This document shows, piece after piece, positions 9,339 to 17,400 of a DNA stretch of 55,480 bases (positions are counted from its first letter, which is position 1; every line of letters begins with the position of its first letter). Below the pieces are notes generated by a model. That model was given only the letters and a program-made list of their open reading frames with translations, was not told the origin of the DNA and did not search any database. This stretch comes from Methanosaeta sp. PtaB.Bin018 (GTDB lineage: Archaea > Halobacteriota > Methanosarcinia > Methanotrichales > Methanotrichaceae). The stretch is taken from positions 1-55,480 of the forward strand of contig MVQH01000075.1 of NCBI GenBank assembly GCA_002067755.1, given 5' to 3'. The position numbers and the translations under genes were made by a program.

Positions 9339-10294
9339 ACCGAAAGGTTGCAGAGCGGGTCAGGTCCCAGGAAATCCCCTGTCTTGGCATAGGCCCTGGC
9401 CCGGCACCCACCGCACATCCCGCTGTAGTCACAGGCACCACACCTTCCCTTGAGATCTCTTTCTCTGAGGGCCAGGAGCACTGGAGAGTTCTTCCATATC
9501 TCTATAAAATTTTTTTCCCTGATGCTCCCCACGCTAAGAGGTAGGTAGCCGCACGGGTAGACCTCGCCCCTTCTGGAGACGAAGGCGAAGCTTCTGCCTG
9601 CGAGACATCCTCCTGTGTGCCTGCCTGGCTGAGCCAGCCTGGCGAACTGCGGTGCGCAGGTGACCTGGACCTCCAGGCCCCTCCTCCCTCGCTCCGCATC
9701 TATGAGGAGGAGCAGCTCCTCTTGCCTCTCAGCTGAGATCAGATCATCGGGCTGGCCGCGACCTGTGGGTACCAGGAAGAAGAGATGAAGAGCCTTTGCG
9801 CCTTCAGCCTCTGCTAGGTCGAAGGCCCTGAGCACATCGGCCTCATTTCTCCTGGTGATCGTGAAATTGATCTGAAAATCCACCTTTGCGCGCAGACACT
9901 CGACCCCGCGCATGGCTGCTTGAAAGCTCCCTGGACCACGATTCAGATCATGCTTCTCTGCCGAGGCGCCATCAAGGCTTATGCTAACCCTTGAAATTCC
10001 CGCAGCAGCTATCTCATTCGCCGATTTTGGAGTGATCAAAGTCCCATTGGTTGCCAAAGAGACTCGCAGGCCCTGAGATACTGCATGCCTGGCCAGAAGA
10101 AGAATGTCAGGGCGAAGCATCGGCTCGCCCCCACTGAGAATGAGCATCGGCCTCAGGGGGGCGATGCTGTCGATGAATGAGACTGCCTCCGCTGTGCTGA
10201 GCTCATCGGGCTGGGGATTTGGGGAGGCAGAAGCGCGACAGTAGCTGCACGAGAGGTTGCAGGCAGCAGTCGTCTCCCAGGCTACGATCAACAT
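9335..10294 (-). CDS. Radical SAM haem-biosynthesis enzyme, AhbD-like
   Basis: A 319-aa radical SAM/SPASM protein. The cluster-binding CxxxCxxC is C12-C16-C19 (ACNLSCSYC); the glycine-rich SAM motif LSGGEPMLR follows, then LFFLVPTGRGQ and a C-terminal cysteine-rich SPASM region (CLAGRSF, CGYLPLS, GRCGACDYSGMCGGC, terminal C) for an auxiliary 4Fe-4S cluster. Sequence and linkage to a siroheme decarboxylase point to AhbD (Fe-coproporphyrin III to haem) or, less likely, AhbC. The organism would need haem for membrane cytochromes. The ATG at 10294 overlaps the asd stop (TGATG); a GTG one codon earlier is possible. Confidence 0.8.
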   Translation of the reverse strand: MLIVAWETTAACNLSCSYCRASASPNPQPDELSTAEAVSFIDSIAPLRPMLILSGGEPMLRPDILLLARHAVSQGLRVSLATNGTLITPKSANEIAAAGISRVSISLDGASAEKHDLNRGPGSFQAAMRGVECLRAKVDFQINFTITRRNEADVLRAFDLAEAEGAKALHLFFLVPTGRGQPDDLISAERQEELLLLIDAERGRRGLEVQVTCAPQFARLAQPGRHTGGCLAGRSFAFVSRRGEVYPCGYLPLSVGSIREKNFIEIWKNSPVLLALRERDLKGRCGACDYSGMCGGCRARAYAKTGDFLGPDPLCNLSV

Positions 10295-11322
10295 CACAGC
10301 AAGCCTTTCTTCACCAGCAACTCAGCATTGAGAATGCTGGCGCCCGCAGCTCCGCGAATTGTGTTATGGCCCATGCAGATGAACCTGATTCCTGACCTGA
10401 TCCTCCCAACTGACACGGACATGCCATTGCCCCTGCCGCGATCAAGCCTCGGCTGTGGCCTGTCGATCTCATCTTTGACTATCAGGGCCTTCTTTGGCGA
10501 GGTTGGCAGATCTCCCAGGCCGGGATCGAAGTCCAGCATAGCCTTCCTGACCTCCTCGGGAGTTGGGTCGTCCCTCATCGTAACCCAGACAGCTTCCGTG
10601 TGACCGTCCATGACAGGAACACGATGGCAGCTCGCGCTTACAGTAAAGTTTGCATTGACGATCTTCTCGCCATCGAAGCGACCCAGGATCTTCTGAGGCT
10701 CAGTCTCTACCTTCTCCTCCTCACCCCCAATGTACGGAATGACGTTTCCAAGGATTGCCATCGAAGGAACTCCTTCATAGCCTGCACCGCTCACGGCCTG
10801 CATGGAAGCTACGTGCACAGTTTTGATCCCGAACTTCATGAGCGGTTTTAGGGGCAAGGTGAACATGACAGTCGTGCAGTTTGGGTTGGTGGTGAGATAG
10901 CCATCCCAGCCTCGCCTCTCCCTTTGCACTTTTATCAGATCGATGTGCTCTTTATTGCACTCAGGTATCAAAAGAGGCACATCCTCTACCATGCGGTAGG
11001 AGCTTGTATTGCTGGCTACTGCACAGCCTGCCTCAGCAAATGCAGGCTCAATCGTTTGGGCATCTGCTGCAGGAAGTGCTGAGAAGACTATATCTGCATC
11101 GACCTCTCTAGGATCGACGTTTACTACGGTCATCTCTTTGATCTCTGCGGGCATTTCGCTCTCAAGCCGCCACTTGGCAGCCTCGCTGTACTTCTTGCCT
11201 GCGCTTCTTTCAGATGCGGCAAGACAAGTAAGCTCGAACCAAGGATGATCCTTCAGTCCTTCGATGAAACGCTGTCCAACTGCTCCAGTAGCGCCCAGAA
11301 CGCCTGCTTTGATCTTGGCCAT
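10294..11322 (-). CDS. asd: Aspartate-semialdehyde dehydrogenase
   Basis: NADPH-dependent reduction of aspartyl phosphate to aspartate semialdehyde, leading to lysine, threonine and methionine. The 342-aa protein shows the Rossmann [10 protein letters not shown] motif at residues 10-19, the catalytic cysteine in [11 protein letters not shown] (C149), and the [17 protein letters not shown] block with the catalytic histidine; these match the archaeal/fungal subfamily. The ATG at 11322 with AGGTGATT at proper spacing is chosen over the longer TTG frame at 11328. First gene of the asd-ahbD-like-ahbA/B-like unit. Confidence 0.95.
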   Translation of the reverse strand: MAKIKAGVLGATGAVGQRFIEGLKDHPWFELTCLAASERSAGKKYSEAAKWRLESEMPAEIKEMTVVNVDPREVDADIVFSALPAADAQTIEPAFAEAGCAVASNTSSYRMVEDVPLLIPECNKEHIDLIKVQRERRGWDGYLTTNPNCTTVMFTLPLKPLMKFGIKTVHVASMQAVSGAGYEGVPSMAILGNVIPYIGGEEEKVETEPQKILGRFDGEKIVNANFTVSASCHRVPVMDGHTEAVWVTMRDDPTPEEVRKAMLDFDPGLGDLPTSPKKALIVKDEIDRPQPRLDRGRGNGMSVSVGRIRSGIRFICMGHNTIRGAAGASILNAELLVKKGLL

Positions 11323-11392
11323 TAACAATCACCTAAAGCTAACTTGGGGCTTAACGCTAGGGATGTATATATTTCTTCTCCGAAGAGGTGAA

Positions 11393-11962
11393 TTACTCGC
11401 TCAGGCAGGATTTAGCTCTTAACCTGTACCCCAGGGCAAACTCTTTATTGACATTTACCACCTCCTCATTGAAGTGCCTTAGGTTCTCTGGCACTTCACC
11501 AAGTGATTCGGCTTTCTCCGAAGTGTCTACAATGGCTCCGTGAGGCACAAACTTGCCGTCGGCGATTTTGACGCCTATGACAGCAGCGGCATGCCCAATG
11601 AAGCACTTCTTTCCAATGGTTGAAGCATGGATCACTGAGTTGAAGCCAACGAAGCTATCATCCCCAATCTTCAGGGGACCGTGAATTACGGCGCCGTGTG
11701 CAATGGAGACACGCCGTCCAAGCTCAATTGAGCTGCCCATCAGGCCGTGGAAGACTGCACAGTCCTGTATGTTGCACTCATCTCCAATGATGATCGGATG
11801 AGCCTCGTCGGCGCGAAGCGAGACAAATGGTCCGACATAAACATTTTCGCCTAGTCGCACATCGCCGATTAGCATCGCTGAGTCGTCTACGTATGCCGTC
11901 AAGGATACTGATGGCACTGATTCAGTGCTATTCCATGATGTTTTAACATTGGCTCTAAGCAT
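11393..11962 (-). CDS. Gamma-class carbonic anhydrase (CamH-like)
   Basis: A left-handed beta-helix (hexapeptide repeat) enzyme interconverting CO2 and bicarbonate. Zinc ligands are in place at H72 (AVFHGL), H89 (SIAHGA) and H94 (VIHGP), with the SLRADEAHP stretch that includes the catalytic-glutamate region of Cam (E53). The acidic loop that follows the first His in the prototype Cam is missing, which places it with the CamH branch. There is no signal peptide, so it is probably cytosolic. The frame stays open to 12181, but a TATA-like box on the minus strand at about 12037-12047 puts the transcript start near 12013, and family members begin like MLRANVKTSW, so 11962 is preferred (11992 possible). 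Confidence 0.87.
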   Translation of the reverse strand: MLRANVKTSWNSTESVPSVSLTAYVDDSAMLIGDVRLGENVYVGPFVSLRADEAHPIIIGDECNIQDCAVFHGLMGSSIELGRRVSIAHGAVIHGPLKIGDDSFVGFNSVIHASTIGKKCFIGHAAAVIGVKIADGKFVPHGAIVDTSEKAESLGEVPENLRHFNEEVVNVNKEFALGYRLRAKSCLSE

Positions 11963-12033
11963 AGCAGCACCACTTCTTTTGTTATTTGGCATTCTCCTTA
12001 AAAGAGATTGCCATCGACGATGATTTTCAAAAA

Positions 12034-12048
12034 TCCAAATTATATAAC
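12034..12048 (-). promoter_or_regulatory. TATA-like box of the carbonic anhydrase gene
   Basis: Read on the minus strand, TTATATAATTT lies about 45 bases before the ATG at 11992 and 75 before the ATG at 11962. Archaeal transcription starts about 25 bases after the box, near 12013. It decides the start of the gene: codons upstream of 12013 in the long open frame cannot be in the message from this promoter. Confidence 0.5.
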
Positions 12049-12181
12049 TGACGTTTTGCACTTTCAGCTCAATCCTTAAATGATTTTTGCATCCCCGACC
12101 CTGTAGTCTCAGAATTGTGATCTGCTTGCCTGTCGGATTGACGCCGACCTTGATCATCTTCTCACTTGATGTAGCCGACAA

Positions 12182-12544
12182 TCCGGATTAACATATCTCT
12201 CCTCAGACATTTTCCGCTGACCGAATATTTTTTATAAAATATACTTCCCATATGATCCTGAAAGGGAAGCGTAATGAAGATCACCTCAACCCAGATAGAT
12301 CATTTGGGGCTGGTAGCCGGAGTCTTCGACCGTCTCGGCATTGGAGAAGTTATAGACTCGCATCTTCCGAAATCCAGGCACCATAAAGTCCCTCATTCAG
12401 GTGCAACCAAGGTCACCCATGTGGATGAAAATGGACCTTTGCGAGAACCATTTTCATATCAATTGACAAATAAATAAAAGTTCTGACTGCTGGCAACAAG
12501 GCCAGCAGAATGTATGAGCTGATTGATCTCTCAAACCCAGACGT
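12182..12544. other. Intergenic stretch with transposase remnant and hairpin
   Basis: Between the carbonic anhydrase upstream region and the end of the binding-protein gene. Contents: a spaced inverted repeat CTTCCC...GGGAAG just before the transposase stub, the stub itself, and the CTGCTGGC/GCCAGCAG hairpin at about 12486-12507, which could act as a terminator-like structure for convergent transcription. No intact gene seen. Confidence 0.5.
12274..12477 (+). pseudogene. Truncated transposase, DUF4277 / IS1634-like N-terminus
   Basis: The first ~43 residues (MKITSTQIDHLGLVAGVFDR, then LGIGEVIDSHLPKSRHHK) are the characteristic N-terminus of DUF4277-containing IS1634-type transposases, which are normally several hundred residues long. 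After PHS the family sequence is lost and the frame runs through unrelated codons to a stop at 12477, so at least 90% of the gene, including the DDE catalytic core, is missing. No terminal repeats were found. It is a dead remnant; the break near 12403 is probably a deletion or recombination joint. An 8-bp perfect hairpin (CTGCTGGC-N6-GCCAGCAG) lies just after it. Confidence 0.75.
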
Positions 12545-13672
12545 TCACGTTGTCCCTAACTGGGGGTAATAGAATATACGCCCTTCAGGATATTTAAGCC
12601 CTATACGTTGCAGATACTCTTTATAAACAGACTCGGGGTCTAGGTCTACCTCAGGATGGATTACTTTTGCCAGATAGGTGAGCCCTACTATTTGATCTGG
12701 ACCTGCCATGAAGTCCCAGTTGAAAATGTAGACCTTGCCGTTTTTCACCGCAGGCACTGTAGCTGCAGCTGGTCGGTCCATGATCTCTTGGAGGGCCTTC
12801 TCAAGCTTGACTGCCTCCTCGGAGGGTGGCGCTTCCCATCCCAATGCCTTAGCATCTGATGCCGAAGCCTGCCGTTTTATTATGATCTCTGGCTTCTGTG
12901 AGACAATATACTCCCAGTCAACCACTGGGTATCCTTCTGTGCGCCCGCTGAATATATTAAATGCGTTAACCGTTTTAACCATCTGTCCAGCTCCAGAAGT
13001 TGGCCCCATGCCGCTTAGATCGTTGCCCTTAGCATTCCATTCCACATATATCTTGGGCATCGATGTCCCTTTCACTGCCTCCTTTATGTCGGAAGCCTTC
13101 TCGTTGTACCAGTTTATGTATTCCTTAGCCTCTGCCTCCTTGTTCAATATGACTCCCAGCTTCTCCAGCTCCACCGTCATATTTTCTGGGTAGAAGAAAT
13201 CCAGGCCAACGAAGGTTATGTTCTTGAACGGAGCCAAAGCCTTTTCATGGGCTTCGATTCCATAGGCTTTGCCTGGGTAACTGTAGCCTATAAAGATTAT
13301 ATCTGGAACTATTGTATCACTGCTCCCTTTTGCGATTTCCGCAATCAATTCATAATCAAGCTTGTTGAATGTGCCCACTGACTGTATGCCTTTAAGCATA
13401 GGGAAGTAGTAGCTTGCTTTCTGTTTTACTGTATCCGATACAGCCACTATCTTGTCGCCCTCGCCAAGCATGATTATGGCCTCAGCAGCATCTCCGTTAT
13501 TTACTATTATTCTCTGCACAGGATTTTGGATAGTTACCTTCCTGCCTGCAGAATCCACAATCGTTTTGGGGTAATCTGAACCAGAGCTGTCCGATGCCAG
13601 GGCGGTGATGATAACGACCAGCGAAAGAAACAGCGCCAGCATCGACCAAACCAAAAACTTATTCAGTCTCAT
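12545..13672 (-). CDS. ABC transporter substrate-binding protein, Fe-siderophore/cobalamin type
   Basis: A 375-aa exported class III binding protein. An N-terminal signal/anchor (MRLNKFLVWSMLALFLSLVV, cleavage near ALAS) is followed by the BtuF/FepB-like fold: VDSAGRKVTIQNPVQRIIV, EAIIMLGEGDKIVAVSD, a long linking helix (ENMTVELEKLGVILNKEAEA), EGYPVVDWEYIVSQKPEIII and VYIFNWDFMAGP. There is no lipobox cysteine. It would capture an iron chelate or corrinoid outside the membrane. No permease or ATPase gene is adjacent, so it is an orphan here. Start at 13672 chosen because a signal peptide begins there and GGAGGG precedes it; the frame is open to 13735. Confidence 0.85.
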   Translation of the reverse strand: MRLNKFLVWSMLALFLSLVVIITALASDSSGSDYPKTIVDSAGRKVTIQNPVQRIIVNNGDAAEAIIMLGEGDKIVAVSDTVKQKASYYFPMLKGIQSVGTFNKLDYELIAEIAKGSSDTIVPDIIFIGYSYPGKAYGIEAHEKALAPFKNITFVGLDFFYPENMTVELEKLGVILNKEAEAKEYINWYNEKASDIKEAVKGTSMPKIYVEWNAKGNDLSGMGPTSGAGQMVKTVNAFNIFSGRTEGYPVVDWEYIVSQKPEIIIKRQASASDAKALGWEAPPSEEAVKLEKALQEIMDRPAAATVPAVKNGKVYIFNWDFMAGPDQIVGLTYLAKVIHPEVDLDPESVYKEYLQRIGLKYPEGRIFYYPQLGTT

Positions 13673-14104
13673 CTCCTTATCCCTCCCATAGTCGTTCAAG
13701 TCCTTAGAGTTATTATTTTTAGACTTGTCTTTCAATCTTTATCATATAATATACTATCTATTCGTAATATTCTTAATAAATTTTTTAATTATTTTGATAT
13801 AAAATATGATGGCGGAGTGGGTCTCTCCGAGTGAACGACGAGTTAAAATTAGCGTTATCAGGATGCTGATTTAATCGATGATCCTCGGGTGGATGGTGTC
13901 CGTATGATCGCTCTCCACAAGAGATTACCAAAAACTCCAACCCATTTTTGGATCACGACCCCCCTTTTCTGTTTCTGCCGGATAATCCAATGGATCCTGC
14001 ATTGGCCTAAAGTTTCATAACCAGTGTTACGGGTCCGTACCTAAAAATTATTGCCTTCAGATGAGGCATATGCAAATCCTACAATGATCGACGGCGTCCT
14101 TCTC
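13673..14104. other. Non-coding stretch upstream of the binding-protein gene
   Basis: 432 bases with no supportable gene. The part next to the binding-protein gene (about 13735-13810) is very AT-rich and holds several TATA-like runs on the minus strand that would serve that gene. The rest is of mixed composition with no repeat, RNA gene or recognisable remnant that I can see. Confidence 0.5.
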
Positions 14105-14959
14105 TCAGAGCAGCTCTTCGAGCCTTCTCCAAAGCCCATGTATCGCTTCGGCAGCCGGTCCGCCCAGCTCCACCACAGGCTTTGAATGGACCATAGCATC
14201 GACCACACTCGAATCAAACGGTATCTTTCCTGCGACAGCCGCTCCTCGCTCCAGGCAGAGGTCCTCGATGTGCTGCGCAGCCACAAGGTTGAGGTCATGC
14301 TTGTTTATGCAGACCTGTGCCTTGATCCCGAAATGCTCCGACACCTTCAGCACTCTATCCAGGTCATGCTCTCCTGAGATCGTCGGCTCTGTCACAACCA
14401 GGGCTAAGTCGACGCCCGTCAATGAGGCGATCACAGGGCAGCCGATGCCTGGAGAGCCGTCGATCAGCACGAGCTCCCTTTTCTGGAATGCAGCCAGGTC
14501 GCGAGCCATCTCTCTTACCATGGACACCAACTTTCCTGACGCCTCCTCTCCAGGAAACAGCTCGGCATGCACCATCGGGCCGAACCTCGTATTGGAGATG
14601 TATGCATGCCCTGAGAGCCTGTCTATCATAACTACAGCCTCGGATGGGCAGACCAGCTTGCATACGCCACAGCCCTCGCAGAGTGCAGGGTCGACCTGGA
14701 AGTCATGCACAGCTTCGAAGCGGCAGTGATCTGTACAAGAGCCGCACTTAGTGCACTTCGACTCGTCGATGAATGCTCTTTTCATGCCGAAAAATTCGCG
14801 TCGCTCCTGGATGGTCGGCTGGAGGATGAGGTGCAGATCGGGCGCATCAACATCGCAGTCGGCGACCACCGCCCGTCCGCAGGCCAGGGCAGCCAGGGAC
14901 GCCACCAGTGATGTTTTGCCTGTGCCGCCTTTGCCGCTCACTACTGCCATCTGCTTCAT
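14105..14959 (-). CDS. MinD/Mrp-type P-loop ATPase with inserted ferredoxin domain (copy A)
   Basis: A 284-aa protein of the NBP35/Mrp-MinD group. Deviant Walker A GKGGTGKTS at residues 9-17, switch DCDVDAPD, then an inserted two-cluster ferredoxin module (CTKCGSCTDHC and CEGCGVCKLVC), then VLIDGSPGIGCPV and LVVTEPTISGEHDLDRVL of the ATPase. This domain order is typical of archaeal and anaerobe pairs found with DUF5320/DUF134 genes and suspected of iron-sulfur or metal-cofactor handling. It is 4 bases overlapped with copy B, to which it is a diverged paralogue, so the pair probably forms a heterodimer. Biochemical role unknown. Confidence 0.85.
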   Translation of the reverse strand: MKQMAVVSGKGGTGKTSLVASLAALACGRAVVADCDVDAPDLHLILQPTIQERREFFGMKRAFIDESKCTKCGSCTDHCRFEAVHDFQVDPALCEGCGVCKLVCPSEAVVMIDRLSGHAYISNTRFGPMVHAELFPGEEASGKLVSMVREMARDLAAFQKRELVLIDGSPGIGCPVIASLTGVDLALVVTEPTISGEHDLDRVLKVSEHFGIKAQVCINKHDLNLVAAQHIEDLCLERGAAVAGKIPFDSSVVDAMVHSKPVVELGGPAAEAIHGLWRRLEELL

Positions 14960-15831
14960 GCTATCTGCTCCTCAATCTTTTCGGCCAAGGCTGCAAAGCG
15001 CTCTTTCCATTCTGGCATGTGCTCCACAAAAATGATGCCGCGCGAGTAGAGCTCCGCTATCGTTCTGCTGAACGGAATCTCCATGAGAAGAGACACCTTC
15101 TGCTTCTCCAGATATTCGTATACCTTTCTATCTCCGATGCCACTCTTATTGACCAGTACCCCTTGAGGAATCTTCATCATTTCCAGCGTTCTTAAGGCCA
15201 GATTCAGATCGTAGAGGCCAAAGGGCGTGCTCTCTGTGACCAGTAGACAGAAGTCCGTCCCTCGCACAGATTCCACCATAGAGCATGAGGTTCCGGGCGG
15301 GCAGTCCACTATCACCACATCTCCCTTTGCCTCATCCTTCACGCTTCGGATGAGCGGCACCGTCCTGGCTTCTCCAGGCTTCAGATCTCCCCAGACGATC
15401 TCCAGACAGCCGCTTTCAGCCCGGAAGACCTCGCCCACCGAGCGGCGTCCTTCGGAGATTGCGTTCATGGGACAGACCAATGCGCAGGCGCCACAGCCAT
15501 GACAGAGCTCCTGAAAGACCAAAACCTTCTGGGGAAGCACAGCCATGGCATGAAATGCACAGTTATCCGAGCACAGGCCACAGTGAGTGCATATCCTCTC
15601 ATCAACGATGGGCACCGGCACCTCACACTCCTTTTTCCCAAGTGGCTGCTTATTTGGAAAGAAAAGATGGACATTGGGCTCCTCAACGTCACAATCGGCG
15701 ATCACTGCCCCCCTATCGGCTAATGATACAGCCAGGCTCGTTGCGACAAGGGTCTTGCCGGTGCCACCCTTCCCGCTAGCTATGGATATCTTAAGTGACT
15801 TTGATCCAGATAAATTTGGGCAGCGGTTCAT
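14956..15831 (-). CDS. MinD/Mrp-type P-loop ATPase with inserted ferredoxin domain (copy B)
   Basis: A 291-aa paralogue of the following gene with the same order: SGKGGTGKTLVATSLA, DCDVEEPNVHL, ferredoxin insertion (CTHCGLCSDNC and CHGCGACALVC), VIVDCPPGTSCSM and LLVTESTPFGLYDLNLAL. The CPPGTSCS region carries two cysteines in the switch II neighbourhood. It overlaps the DUF5320 gene upstream (stop/start at 15828-15831) and the partner ATPase downstream by 4 bases, so the three genes are one operon. Likely role, by family, in moving Fe-S or metal clusters; not proven. Confidence 0.85.
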   Translation of the reverse strand: MNRCPNLSGSKSLKISIASGKGGTGKTLVATSLAVSLADRGAVIADCDVEEPNVHLFFPNKQPLGKKECEVPVPIVDERICTHCGLCSDNCAFHAMAVLPQKVLVFQELCHGCGACALVCPMNAISEGRRSVGEVFRAESGCLEIVWGDLKPGEARTVPLIRSVKDEAKGDVVIVDCPPGTSCSMVESVRGTDFCLLVTESTPFGLYDLNLALRTLEMMKIPQGVLVNKSGIGDRKVYEYLEKQKVSLLMEIPFSRTIAELYSRGIIFVEHMPEWKERFAALAEKIEEQIA

Positions 15832-16085
15832 GCTCTGGACCGCAGCCTCTCAATTTGATCTCTTATAGACTTCAGGTCTTCCTCCAGGCTTCTCGCCACG
15901 GCCTCGAGATAGCTCCTCTCCTCTTCAGGCGTAGGCTGACGAAATGGCTCATAAGCATAGCCAAAGCCCCTACCGTAGCCGAAGCCCTTACCATAAGCCC
16001 TGCGACACCAGGGATTGATATATCCAGCAGCTCTATTCATCCTGGAACCCATCCACCAGGGTCCTGTGCAGTCACCCCAAGGCAT
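15828..16085 (-). CDS. DUF5320 family small protein
   Basis: An 85-aa protein starting MPWGDCTGPWWMGSRMNRAA, the usual Gly/Trp/Met-rich start of DUF5320 proteins, followed by an aromatic-glycine tract (GKGFGYGRGFGYAYEPF) and a C-terminal charged helix likely to form a coiled coil. Function unknown; the family almost always sits beside MinD-type ferredoxin ATPases and dinitrogenase-iron-molybdenum-cofactor (NifX-like) proteins. First gene of the ATPase operon, divergent from the DUF134 gene. Confidence 0.8.
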   Translation of the reverse strand: MPWGDCTGPWWMGSRMNRAAGYINPWCRRAYGKGFGYGRGFGYAYEPFRQPTPEEERSYLEAVARSLEEDLKSIRDQIERLRSRA

Positions 16086-16229
16086 TTATTTTCACCTCTT
16101 CTTGAACAGTCTCGATCCTTCTTAAAGACGATCCAGTCTTGCTGGTCGAGTAATAGTAACTTATGAGACAATATACTTAAACTTTTCTGTTAGATAAGAT
16201 TGAAATACGACTTTTGCATAGCTACTGTT

Positions 16230-16694
16230 ATGTGTCCTTGCAGAGGAAGACGGAGGGGTAGGCGATGGATATCAGAGGTTCCTCAGGTCAGGTGCTTTGT
16301 GGCAGAAGGCGCAAAGGAGGCGGAGGCAGTCTCTATAACTCTAGAGGAGCTTGAGGCTGTGCGCCTGGTGGACCTGCTGGATCTGGACCAAGAGGAGGCG
16401 GCATTTTACATGGGTGTCTCGCGCAAGGCGTTCTGGAATGACCTGATGGGCGCCAGGAAAAAGATCGCTTCTGCCCTGGTCTACGGGACGGGCATTCGGA
16501 TTGAGGGAGGTAGCTTTATTTTGCGGAGCACTGATGGAGACAGCGGCGTTGCAGCCGATGCACGCCGGCAGGAGCTGGAGCTGATGGAACGGGAACTGGC
16601 GCTTCTGCGATCCAGGCTTGAACACCTCGGAGCAAGAGTGGCATCTCTCAAAGGCCCGCAAAGGGCCGATCCTCAGCCTGAGTGGGATCATTGA
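16230..16694 (+). CDS. DUF134 helix-turn-helix protein
   Basis: A 154-aa DUF134 protein: basic start MCPCRGRRRGRRWISE, then EAVSITLEELEAVRLVDLLDLDQEEAAFYMGVSRKAFWNDL, a sigma-like helix-turn-helix, and a C-terminal coiled-coil (LELMERELALLRSRLEHL). A TATA-like AATATACTTAAA at about 16170-16181 predicts transcription from near 16200, giving a short leader before the ATG at 16230; a TTG at 16200 is less likely. Divergent from DUF5320 and the ATPase pair, and so a candidate regulator of them. Target inferred only from position. Confidence 0.8.
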   Translation: MCPCRGRRRGRRWISEVPQVRCFVAEGAKEAEAVSITLEELEAVRLVDLLDLDQEEAAFYMGVSRKAFWNDLMGARKKIASALVYGTGIRIEGGSFILRSTDGDSGVAADARRQELELMERELALLRSRLEHLGARVASLKGPQRADPQPEWDH

Positions 16695-16768
16695 ATAGGA
16701 CCCCCTGCACTTGTTATATTACGACATGATTTGGCTGTCCATAAACAGAGCAGCACAGAGATGTGACG

Positions 16769-17155
16769 CTACCATGGTACTACATAGATGACTCCATCTC
16801 TGTCTTGTCCTTTTAAAAGCTCGCAATGTCTCATGATAGCAATCTGGTTTTGCAGCTCATTGGGCGAGACCTTGAGCTCTTTAACCATCTCTGCAGGTGT
16901 GGCTCCATTTCTGGAAACAATGAACTCGTAGATCTTCTTCTGTAAATCGGTCAGACCATCTGTGCCTTCCTGGCCGGCTCTACTTCGTAAGACCTTCTTC
17001 GAATGAACGCCCCATGGGTCACAGGCTTTGATCTTTTGATGTTTATCTAAATAGCATTCTTCACATATGAGCTGATCTGCTTCTTGAAACATCCCTTCCT
17101 TTTGGAATTCCTGACCGCAGTTCGAGCATTTTACAAGGTTTTTCTCTTCTGCCAT
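16769..17155 (-). CDS. Zinc-ribbon plus winged-helix protein
   Basis: A 128-aa protein with an N-terminal zinc finger (CSNCG at ~10 and CEEC at ~33) and a C-terminal winged helix (LTDLQKKIYEFIVSRNGATP then AEMVKELKVSPNELQNQIAI). It looks like a small archaeal DNA-binding regulator or transcription-associated factor; no specific family recognised. GAGGTGA precedes the ATG at 17155. A MITE-like element ends only about 20 bases upstream of the start codon, so its promoter must lie in or beyond that element. Confidence 0.78.
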   Translation of the reverse strand: MAEEKNLVKCSNCGQEFQKEGMFQEADQLICEECYLDKHQKIKACDPWGVHSKKVLRSRAGQEGTDGLTDLQKKIYEFIVSRNGATPAEMVKELKVSPNELQNQIAIMRHCELLKGQDRDGVIYVVPW

Positions 17156-17174
17156 TCAACCCTTCACCTCGTTG

Positions 17175-17182
17175 TCATTTTT
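17175..17182 (+). repeat. Target-site duplication, left, of MITE copy 1
   Basis: TCATTTTT immediately left of the element; repeated exactly at 17334-17341. Confidence 0.85.
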
Positions 17183-17333
17183 GGCTCTTCGCTAAATTGT
17201 GTGGGTGAGATCGGGCATAAAATATCTCCTCTGTGCCTCTGTGGTTCAGTTAGCGAATCACGTTTCAGTACAGAGTCACGAAGACACAGAGATTTTGCGA
17301 TTCAAGTTCACCCATACTAAATAGCGAGGAGCC
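17183..17333 (+). mobile_element. MITE-like non-autonomous element, copy 1 (151 bp)
   Basis: A 151-bp element bounded by imperfect ~26-bp terminal inverted repeats (GGCTCTTCGCTAAATT... at the left, GGCTCCTCGCTATTTA... when the right end is read in reverse) and flanked by a perfect 8-bp duplication TCATTTTT (17175-17182 and 17334-17341). It has no gene. Inside, TTCGCTAA/TTAGCGAA and CTCTGTG/CACAGAG pairs let the strand fold on itself. It differs from copy 2 only by lacking one 8-base TCTCTGTG unit. GGCTCTT ends with 8-bp target duplications resemble ISL3-family insertion sequences, so an ISL3-type transposase elsewhere is the likely driver (inference). Confidence 0.88.
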
Positions 17334-17341
17334 TCATTTTT
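17334..17341 (+). repeat. Target-site duplication, right, of MITE copy 1
   Basis: TCATTTTT, identical to 17175-17182. Confidence 0.85.
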
Positions 17342-17400
17342 TATCGGCTGCAGCCGCGTGCATTGGCTGCCGCGTCCCTGTTTTAGCCTAGATATCCTTA

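Noticed and set aside
12000-12181. N-terminal extension of the carbonic anhydrase to 262 residues
   Set aside because: A TATA-like box falls inside it and the extra residues do not resemble the family.
12474-12568. Frame after the transposase stub reading GNKASRMYELIDLSN
   Set aside because: Too short, separated by stops and partly antisense to the binding-protein gene; could be a chance frame or IS debris.
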